DNA from: Anthoceros angustus
Lineage: Eukaryota > Streptophyta > Anthocerotopsida > Anthocerotales > Anthocerotaceae
DNA: 64,000 nt
Direction: 5' to 3'
Assembly (NCBI GenBank): GCA_010909165.1
Contig: MU008163.1
Span: 124,001 to 188,000, forward strand
Part shown: in pieces, positions 56,470 to 64,000 of the stretch
Position numbering within the stretch: position 1 is the first letter of the stretch
Layout of the letters: every line of letters begins with the position of its first letter
The notes under the pieces: model-generated
Seen by the model: the letters and a program-made list of their open reading frames with translations, nothing else
Database searches by the model: none
Told to the model about the DNA's origin: nothing
Made by a program: the position numbers and the translations under genes

Positions 56470-57843
56470 CTTCTCCCAGAGCTGCTATTTCTGCTCCACC
56501 GGCCAGACAATCTCTCGGAGGACTTGGTTGGCCAATATCCTTGCTCCTTGTGGGTGTCCTTCCTCCCGCCTTTCAACCCAGCCGAGGTCATGGGCAGCAA
56601 GGCGGCAGGAAGGACACCCAATCTCTCCTTGTGGACGTCCTTCCTCCTGCCTTTCCACCCAGCCAAGTACATATCCACAGCGCACACGCCAGCGGTGGCG
56701 AGAATTCGCAGGCCCCGGTGCAGCCGGCCACCACGTGCGGGAAGGCAGTGGGTGCAGCTCGCCGAGGAAGGCATCCAGCTTGGCCATAGCATCGGGCCTT
56801 GCATCCATCTTGGCAACCCCATCGGGCCTTGCATCATCCTTTCAGCCCATCCCACAAAAATGGCAGCAGCGAATTCGAGATGAGGGGAGGATCTGGCAGG
56901 CATGCTTGTGGAGAGGCGGGGAGAAAGGGAGAGTCGAAAAGTACATATATCGACTGTAGAGCATCTATGTAGGTACGGAATATTGATCTAAATTGGTTAG
57001 GGGAAATTATTTGACGACTGTCCAACACTGTTGCTGCTTCTCCATTCCTGCTGCTGCGATTGCCTGGAATCCAGCCCCGTCTTGCACTTTGCCGCCCCTG
57101 CGATCGAGGCGCGAGAGTCTTTCTTGTTGTGTGTGCGCGTCTCAACAGGCGGCCTGGCAATGAGGTTCGCACGGGGCGCTGTGAAGGTTGCACAGCATAT
57201 CGGCAGGAATGTGACCTCATGGCAGCAGGGTCATGCCTGCAGCAGGGTCATGCCTGGAGCAGGTGCGGCGGCTTCAGAATCGTCCGTGCCCTTAGGGAGT
57301 CGGCTGCCTCCCCCAATCAGTCCTCCATACTCCTCGTTCCACCATCATCGGCCCGCCTTGTGTTAATCTGCAGCTCGCTCGCTTGCAAGCGGCTTCTCCT
57401 TGAGCTCGCGCTGTTCGTGAGGCCATGCCTTGCCTTGCTGTGCAGAAACGTTCCCTCTGTCGACCTGGCTGATGACTCCTCGGTCTGCCTTGGACGTCTG
57501 TCTTGAAGGCGAGCCTGCGGAACCTTGCAAGCGCTTGGCCCAGCGGGTCCGGTTTGTATCCAGCACTGCAGGGCATGCCGAGGATGTTCCCGCCTACTTG
57601 AGGCGGCTGTTAGCCCGAGATCCCGCTTGCATCAACGACCACGCCTGCACCGCAGGCCTGTGTGTGGCCTCCACGTCCGATGCTTCCGTCCTCCGAAGTG
57701 AACTCCGTTCCATGCCGTGTCCTGCCTGTTTCTCCGCGGAGAGTGGTGTGTTGTAGTTTGTAACAAATTCTTTTGATAGGGCTCGGCAGGTTTTCGTCCA
57801 TTGAGACCGAAAGCGTGTTCGAGAAGCACGCACTGCTGCTGAA
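56470..57843. other. Intergenic region upstream of ABCA and REV7
   Basis: 56,480-56,880 carries two ~60-bp imperfect repeats (CTTGTGGACGTCCTTCCTCC and CTTGTGGGTGTCCTTCCTCC). ORFs of 111-148 codons on the plus strand at 57,030-57,756 have no domain I recognise; MRFARGAVKVAQHIGRN at 57,162 could be a mitochondrial presequence of a small spliced gene, but I cannot complete it. Confidence 0.35.
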
Positions 57844-58732
57844 ATGGATCGGGGCAAGGGGAAGGCCGAAGTCTCGAGCGATATTACTGACACGGTTTGC
57901 GAGTTTCTGGAGGTGGCTATCCATGCGTTGCTGCACATCCGGGGGCTCTACCCTCAAGGTAGGAGCATGATTTCGTGAGCCCTTAGTTTGGTGAAGGAAG
58001 GAAGGATGCAACGTTGCATCTGGTTTGCAGACGTATTCGAGAGACGGCGGTACCTGAATGTGCCTGTGCAATGGATCCGGCATCCCGAGCTACGGGAGTA
58101 CGTCAACTCCGCTGTCACAAGCTTACGCTCCTGGATTCAGCAGGTATGTGGAGTTCCAGGGCTAGGGTTCAGGGGTGGAGGAACTTCCTGTTGCTTTGCC
58201 TGATTTGGAGCTGACAATCCGGTGCAGGGCGTGGTGGAGAGGGTATCGGTGATGATGTATGATGGCAAGGGCTCGCTGTTGGAGAGGTTTATTTTCAAGC
58301 TTCGTGTGAATTCATCATACTTCATGGACGTCTCCTCCATGAACGACATTGAGTATGCCCTGCGGGCATTTTTCATCAAGATGTCCTCGTCGCAGCACTT
58401 GCTCCGGCCCTTGCCTGCAGGTCAGTCCCTGAGCTTTGCTGCATCATGGATGCCATATATCCTCTAAATCTGAGTAATGGCTGAAGCGCTCTACATGTGG
58501 CGCATGGACTGCATTCACAGATTGCACATGGGAGATTGTGGCCTTTGCTAGGCAGCTTCCTGGAGATAAGACAGCAGGTGGACAGTTTTGGATACCTCCT
58601 GATAGTGCACAATGGCATTCCCCCCCGTCGATAACGCCGATCAAATCCATGACTTGCGAGCCTCTGGATATGCAACTCTACGTGGAGTACCCACCAGACC
58701 AGACTGACGTCAGAATCTCAAGAGAGGGTTGA
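57844..58732 (+). CDS. REV7: REV7/MAD2L2 HORMA-domain protein, DNA polymerase zeta subunit
   Basis: Four exons, 57,844-57,958, 58,031-58,143, 58,228-58,420 and 58,521-58,732, all GT-AG and in phase, give 210 aa, matching the usual ~211 aa of REV7. The protein starts MDRGKGKAEVSSDITDTVCE and follows the HORMA fold: FLEVAIHALLHIRGLYP, VFERRRYLNVPVQWIRHPEL, YALRAFFIKMSS, and the C-terminal seatbelt part ITPIKSMTCEPLDMQLYVEY. It binds REV3 and REV1 in translesion synthesis, and takes part in repair and meiotic roles known for the family. Frame intact; a clean housekeeping gene close to the HSD genes, with no functional link visible. Confidence 0.93.
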
Positions 58733-58945
58733 TAAATATGCCATTTGATAAAAGTGAAAACCAATCTAATTTACGCTCGAAAATATAATTCTCGTTGAGA
58801 TAGACGTAGGCTCGAAGGTCATACTTAGGGCCTGACTCCGAGGTGAAAGTGAAGATGATGAAAGCAAAATGAGGTGTGAGCCAGCTTGGCACGATCCGCC
58901 AACTGGGCAGATTGAGAGTCCGCCAATTGTCGCGAGCATTGCAGT

Positions 58946-58951
58946 CATGCA
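58946..58951 (+). promoter_or_regulatory. RY-core CATGCA upstream of HSD gene A
   Basis: CATGCA lies 156 bp before the HSD-A start, inside a block AGTCATGCAAGGCGCAACT that is also conserved before HSD-B. RY cores are bound by B3 factors (ABI3/FUS3/LEC2 type), which drive oil-body protein genes in seed plants. Confidence 0.45.
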
Positions 58952-59101
58952 AGGCGCAACTCGCAGTGAGCATTGCCTGTTGTCGCGTGTGCGTCTGGGT
59001 CGGGCTCAGCCTTAAGAGCTCAAGGTGATTCCGTTCTTCCGAAGAGAATTCGAGGTGTTTGTGGCTTGAGAACGCGTGCTGCAGCTGCACATCGCACGAG
59101 C

Positions 59102-60668
59102 ATGATGGACCTCATCAACGCAGCGTTGGATTTGGTGGTGCCGCCTAGCGGCATCCTGTTCCTGCTCTTCACTTACCCTGTCATAGCCTTCTTCCAATTC
59201 TGGACGTTCGTCTTCCGTTTCTTCATCCATGAGAACGTGCACGGCAAGGTGGTGCTCATCACCGGGGCGTCGTCAGGGATCGGCGAGGTGAGCTAGCTGG
59301 CCATGGCTAGCTGCCTCTTGTTTGGCTTACAACTGGTTTGGTATGGATTTGAAGCCTGCGGCTGCTGAAATCTGGTTCCTGCCGTGGCCTGCTGCAGCAC
59401 ATCGCGTATGAGTATGCCAGGAAAGGAGCAAGGCTCTCACTGGTTGCAAGGAGGGAGGACTTGCTTAGAAGAGTGGCGGACATTTGCAGGCGTCTGGGAG
59501 CTGCGCATGTGCACCCTGTCGTGGCTGATGTGTCCAAGGAGGAGGATGTTCGGAAGTTTGTTGACGAGACTATCAACCAGTTCGGGCACTGTAGGTTGCT
59601 GTTGGAAGGCGCTGATTTTAAGAGCATGTCAAGATGATTCAAAATCGGTGCAGGTGTGAAGTTTACATCTTCTTGTTTCATGATTTGCAGTGGATCACCT
59701 TGTCTGCAATGCTGGTTTAGCAAACCTCTACTTCTTTGAGGAGGCCAGGGATCCATCGGCATTCTATCCTGTCATGGTAGGTTTCAGCTGATCGTACTGT
59801 GGTGGAGTTTCAAGCTCTGAGACGAGATGACAACTCGAGATCTCTTCAGCAGAGCCGAGTATTCGATTATGAAGGCAATTGTTGGAACTGTTGCCTTGTG
59901 CTGTCAGGATGTGACTTTCTGGGGCGCAGTCTTCTCAGCATACTATGCCCTGCCGCATTTGAAACGCAGCAAAGGCAGGATTGTTGTTATCGACTCTGTA
60001 GCATCTTGGTTGCCCTTCCCTCGCATGAGCATCTATAACGTACGATGTTTGAACATTCGGTTGTCTTTGTGCCTCATCAGCCACAACCTGCGGAGTCCCT
60101 TCTAAACAGGCTCTCTGTGTGTACTGGCAGGCTGCTAAAGCAGGTTTGCTCCAGTTTTTCGACACTCTGCGGGTGGAAGTTGGTAACAATGTCGGCATTA
60201 CTATCGTCCAGCCTGGTGCTACAGAAAGTGAGATGCTTAGAGGCAAGACGGTCACATCTGAGGGTCGTGTCGAAGAGGTTCCTGAAGAAGTTCGAGATGT
60301 AATTAGCTTCTCGTGTCGCCTCCTCTTCTTCTGAGCTCATGCCCTTATGTCACTCCAAGCATAATGATCTAACACCTGGGTGGTTGAACTTATTGCAGGC
60401 TCAGTTCGGCCCCTTGCCTGTTACCTACGCCGAGACCGTTGCCAAGGCCACGGTGCAGGGTGCTACTAGGGGATATCGATATGTCATCGTGCCATTCTGG
60501 TACTCCGTGTTTTTGCTCTACCGCGTATTCGTTCCTGAGTTTCTGTTGTCCTTCATCCGACTGGCCTTGACGAAGGTGGACGACAAGAGGTACCTCACCA
60601 GGTTTCTCCTGGAACAACCAGGAGTGAAACGGGCCGTGTATCCAGAATCCATCATCAAATCTGAGTAA
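59102..60668 (+). CDS. HSD: Steroleosin-like 11-beta-HSD-type short-chain dehydrogenase (gene A)
   Basis: Six exons, 59,102-59,287, 59,398-59,590, 59,691-59,776, 59,908-60,039, 60,131-60,298 and 60,399-60,668, all in phase, 344 aa. The N-terminus has a hydrophobic hairpin with a proline knob (VVPPSGILFLLFTYPVIAFF), the oil-body anchor of steroleosins. The SDR domain follows: TGASSGIGE cofactor loop (residues 54-62), VADV, VCNAGLA, Ser in IDSVASW, and YNAAKAG, the YxxxK active site split across the exon 4/5 boundary. It would oxidise or reduce sterol-like or other hydrophobic alcohols with NAD(P) at lipid droplets. Seed-plant members act in brassinosteroid/ABA-linked seed biology. Length matches the family (~350). 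A tandem paralogue starts 2.4 kb downstream. Confidence 0.92.
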
Positions 60669-61010
60669 AGCTCGAGCTGTTAGTGTTAGTGTAGAGGTAG
60701 CTAGTCCTCAACTTGGAGGATTCCATGATCTGTTTGTAGAGTGTGTACTCTTGGCACATGCTTGTGGAGTGGGTGTTCTGAATCTCGAAAGCGTACTTAG
60801 AAACATCATTTTTATAAGAGTTCGATTTCTCTCGGTTTGGCTCCTCTTCTAGTGCAGAGTAGCCTGAGCTTGTAGTCCAAAAACCTGTTACGCAAACATG
60901 TTGTGGGCCGATGGCACTTGCTTTGTGAACAAAAGTTTTTGTGTTCTAGAAGAGCAAAGACGCCTAACATAGAACTCTCACTCACAAATTATGAAAATAC
61001 ATAACATATG
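60669..61010. other. 3' flank of HSD-A, nothing seen
   Basis: Unique sequence, no ORF or repeat of note. Confidence 0.4.
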
Positions 61011-61057
61011 CACAACACCACAAAAACACACCACACTAGTGTTTTTGTGGTGTTGTG
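61011..61057. repeat. Perfect 19-bp inverted repeat, 9-nt loop
   Basis: CACAACACCACAAAAACAC (61,011-61,029) and its exact complement GTGTTTTTGTGGTGTTGTG (61,039-61,057) flank ACCACACTA. RNA from either strand would form a strong hairpin. It sits between the two HSD genes. Confidence 0.85.
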
Positions 61058-61099
61058 TTTTCTCCAGTATTCTACATGAAGATGCCGAGGCATCTTAAG

Positions 61100-62620
61100 A
61101 TTCCTTCATCACATAACGACGGGTCGTAGGCGCCAGAAACTTCTCGCAACTTGCCCCCTGGTGTTCCGATGGCCATGAAGGATGATGGGAGCCGGCGCCT
61201 CCCAGTCCATAGTCCTTCTTGCATGTCCTTATTGAATGAGGGGTGCTGGGAGGCGTTGTGGACGGTTTGGGATTGGGCTGCTAGAGTCGGGAGTCAGCCG
61301 CAGTCAACAGCAGTCTTACATCTACCAGCCTCACTATCGTAGATGTAGGTAGACACGCATGAGGATCTGGGGTCGGTAGCTGGCGGCAAAGCCAATTTAA
61401 GGGATGTAATAAAGGCACTGCCTTGGGAGAGTATAAGAGGGAGTTTGTCGTCCCCGTAATGTGATTTTCTTTTGGGGTTGATACCACGTTGTGCATACAG
61501 GCTCCTATGAGCCAAGTGCTAGAGCGAGGCCCGAGTCACCGAGTGGGCAGACTACTTCAGAGAGGACTATCCAGGTTCTGGTGACGAACCCCCTAACGTG
61601 TGGAGGTGATTGCAGGTGTGGAGGAGTCACGACCCTTGCTCTTCAAGAGCGGGACGTAGACTACCAGCGGATAGGAGCATACGCAAGTAGCCAGTCACCA
61701 GAGAGGGCGTATAAAGCGTGGACTGGTCGGACCGGCGGAAGTGAACGTGGAGGTGCTGCAGCCCGGCCCTTGCCAGAATGCACGACGCCAAACCAGGCAC
61801 TGTAGGATGCAGATGGAAGTGACGAGAGTGGAGTAGGAGGAGAGACTCTCGGGTGAGAGGAGAGTCTGGGACGCGAACGAGTCCTGAAACGTTTGGCAAT
61901 ACCAGGCCTGTACGGTAGTGTGTTTTATGAAGCATGAAGGAAGGTGAGCGGAAGGTAAGAAGTAGGCGGTTCGGACGGTGCTACGGCTGAGTTCGAGGTT
62001 GTAACCTTAGGGTGCTGATGATCCGAAGGGTAGCACGGACCTCGATCGAGTTCGTCGAAAGGGTAGGAAGGTACCTCGAGTTCCGCCTCTGGTCCTACAC
62101 TTGTGTAGCTAGGCGATCGCCCTAGTATAGTCGGCCGCAGGCCCCGCAGTGCAGTGCCTCACTGCCCCTCTCGCTGAAGGAAATTCGCTGGCGGTATTTT
62201 GCAATGATAGTAGACAGACCCGTGGTCTACCACAAAGGCGAGCTGCCGTCACCCTCGTAACGCCGGCGGAAGGGTTTTTCTAAACACGGGGGCGGACAAG
62301 ATAAATTTGGAATTCGAAGAAGGCAAATAGTAAGCAAAACAGAATGGATCATTCCCTTGGGATCAAACCCCATACTACATGATATGAGATTAGTGCGCAC
62401 CCAGCTGGCTGTCAGCACCCGAGGAGCACCCAACCTGATTATTCTTGACCCCTGCAGTCTTGCAGAGGCCCTACGCCTTCCTCGAGCCCGGTCAGGTTGT
62501 GCCACCGGGGTGGGCTGACAACTGCTGTCACTATTAAATTTTCCTCGGGCTGAGCTATTTCCTCGACAACCCTAAAAAAATGTGGATGCTGCGTGACCGG
62601 ATCGGTATTCCATAATCGGG
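61100..62620. other. Probable retroelement remnant between the HSD genes
   Basis: GC-richer 1.5 kb without coding potential. It includes a promoter-like AGTATAAGAGGGAG at 61,429 and a later stretch rich in short ORFs that do not continue. Its texture resembles an LTR or untranslated leader of a retroelement, but I find no terminal repeats, primer-binding site or polypurine tract I could defend. Confidence 0.3.
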
Positions 62621-62907
62621 ATTCCATACACTAGGCCAATTAAGGGCAGTGAACGACATTGCTTTTGGTACCCTGGCAAATTGCACCATGGCGTGTCTGA
62701 GCTACGTGCGACATTCTACATATACAGAATTTGGCCATTTGGAGCAGCAAGCATAGCATAGCATTCAATCACTTGAAGCAGTTGCAACTTGCAAGTTATG
62801 TGGTAGTCTCGACTTGTGTGGTGAGTCCCGAATTGGCAGCAAACCGGGAACCAGAGGGAGACACTTTGGCAGCTGGAGGGGCCGCCAAGTGGTTGTTCGT
62901 CCGAAGT

Positions 62908-62913
62908 CATGCA
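62908..62913 (+). promoter_or_regulatory. RY-core CATGCA upstream of HSD gene B
   Basis: CATGCA lies 147 bp before the HSD-B start in AAGTCATGCAAGGGGCAACT, the counterpart of the block before HSD-A. The flanking promoter sequence is otherwise largely diverged. Confidence 0.45.
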
Positions 62914-63054
62914 AGGGGCAACTAGCAGTGTGAGCAGTGAGCAGGATGTTTCGTCTGTGAGGCCATTGCAAAATCCTCCTGTGCTGATGCTTGGTGTTGT
63001 GTTGTGCGAAGCCGGCCGTGGAGTAAGCAACATCGAATTTGTTGCTTGTCACCG

Positions 63055-64000
63055 ATGGACCTGATCAACGCAGCGTTGGATTTGGTGGTGCCGCCGAGCG
63101 GCGTCCTTTTCCTGCTCTTCGCTTACCCTGTGATAGCCTTCTTCCAGTTCTGGAGCTATGTCTTCCGTTTCTTCTTCTACGAAAACGTGCAGGGCAAGGT
63201 GGTGCTCATTACCGGCGCATCGTCGGGGATCGGCGAGGTGAGCTTGGCACTGACTGAGTAGAAGCTCTTGTATCTCTTCAAGCTTGGGCACCAGATCCTG
63301 TAGGGCTTGAAACGGCTTCATGGGTGCAGCATATAGCGTATGAGTACGCCAAGAAAGGAGCAAGACTCGCGCTGGTGGCAAGGAGGAAAACATGCTGCGG
63401 GAGTGGGAGACAGGTGCAGGCAACTCAGGGCTGCACATGTGCACCCTATTGTGGCTGATGTCGCCAAAGAAGAGGATTGCCGCAAGTTTGTGGACGAGAC
63501 TATCAACCAGTTCGGACACTGTAGGTCACCTCTGCTCTGGATCTTGTCCGAATTGGCCCCTTGCAAGCTTGCATATGTTGGAGATGGCGCGCTCGCGCAA
63601 TCTTTCCATGTCCGATGGTGCATTCCTTGCATTTTTTGCAGCTGTCTTCTTGTTGCTCTCCCTCCGCCAATTTGGCCGCTGATGCCACAACACTGACAAC
63701 CTTCATGCCTCATGTGTTTCGGATCTCACCAGTGGATCATCTGGTGTGCAATGCCGGCCTTTCAAGCCTCTTCTTCTTCGAGGAGGCAAGGGATCCATCG
63801 GCACTGTATCCAGTTATGGTAGGCAACACATGTCAAGACTTAAGCTCCGCTCTGATCGCAACTTCCCAAGCTTTGATTCCTACGCTTTGGTTCCACCAGC
63901 TCTAATGTCATATGCATCTAATCCTGACCTGTGCCATCAGGATGTCACCTTCTGGGGATCGGTCTTCCCAACACACTACGCTCTCCCTCACCTCAGACGA
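63055..64000 (+). CDS. HSD: Steroleosin-like HSD, tandem paralogue (gene B, partial)
   Basis: Exons 63,055-63,237, 63,330-63,520, 63,733-63,818 and 63,941 to the window end mirror gene A exons 1-4, with identical boundaries. Exon 1 is nearly the same protein (MDLINAALDLVVPPSGVLFL, TGASSGIGE). Exon 3 has VCNAGLSSLFFFEEARDPSA, and exon 4 begins DVTFWGSVFPTHYALPHLRR. Exon 2 is 191 bp against 193 in gene A: two bases are missing around 63,388-63,404, shifting the frame between LALVARR and the DRCRQL part. This is either a sequencing indel or a real lesion; the remaining sequence is well conserved, which argues for a functional gene. The active-site exon lies beyond the window. Intron 2 is 212 bp against 100 in gene A. 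Confidence 0.8.

Noticed and set aside
56198-56959. 253- and 216-codon plus-strand ORFs over ABCA exon 1
   Set aside because: Antisense to a conserved ABCA first exon and running into low-complexity repeats; no domain.

Overview
This is nuclear DNA of a land plant. The genes have GT-AG introns, and the proteins are plant families (PPR RNA-editing factor, DUF789, DUF579/IRX15-GXM, plant-type ABCA transporter, AMY-type alpha-amylase, steroleosin-like HSD). The best taxonomic clue is the C-terminus of the PPR protein. It carries a DYW-type deaminase domain ending in GRP with a KKP segment where the PG box should be, the DYW:KP variant tied to U-to-C editing lineages (hornworts, ferns, non-Selaginella lycophytes). 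A fern or other seed-free plant is most likely; I cannot name the species. Layout: 0-2.4 kb is decayed retroelement and minisatellite DNA. A small secreted Cys-rich ORF lies at 2.6-3.1 kb. A tRNA-Asn gene at 3.8 kb sits at the edge of a 1.88-kb tandem duplication (3.84-7.59 kb) that carries PPR and tRNA fragments. A high-GC, fungal-looking Gfo/Idh/MocA oxidoreductase (9.3-10.7 kb) and an AT-rich alpha-amylase with long tails (11.7-15.2 kb) follow. From 15.9 to about 36 kb the window is a patchwork: pieces of a minus-strand DUF789 gene, its 5' region, an unidentified plus-strand gene, an AT-rich block, PPR pieces and the 3' half of a PLAA/DOA1 gene recur 2-4 times, joined at short microhomologies. 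Inside this patchwork lies the PPR gene (27.0-31.2 kb), whose N-terminus resembles the PDF motif of organellar ssDNA-binding proteins. The right half is more orderly: PLAA/DOA1 (minus) divergent from a DUF579 gene (plus), a plastid-type EamA transporter (minus), tandem arrays at 43.4-44.7 kb, a MULE in two forms (45-52 kb, the left one a deletion derivative), an ABCA transporter (minus, 52.2-56.5 kb), REV7 (plus), and two tandem steroleosin-like HSD genes (plus), the second cut by the window end. The genes do not form one pathway. They are independent housekeeping, cell-wall, lipid, starch and organelle-RNA genes. Caution: repeated copies differ mainly by 1-5 nt indels rather than substitutions, so part of the frameshifting and perhaps some of the duplication may come from an unpolished long-read assembly or unmerged haplotypes.
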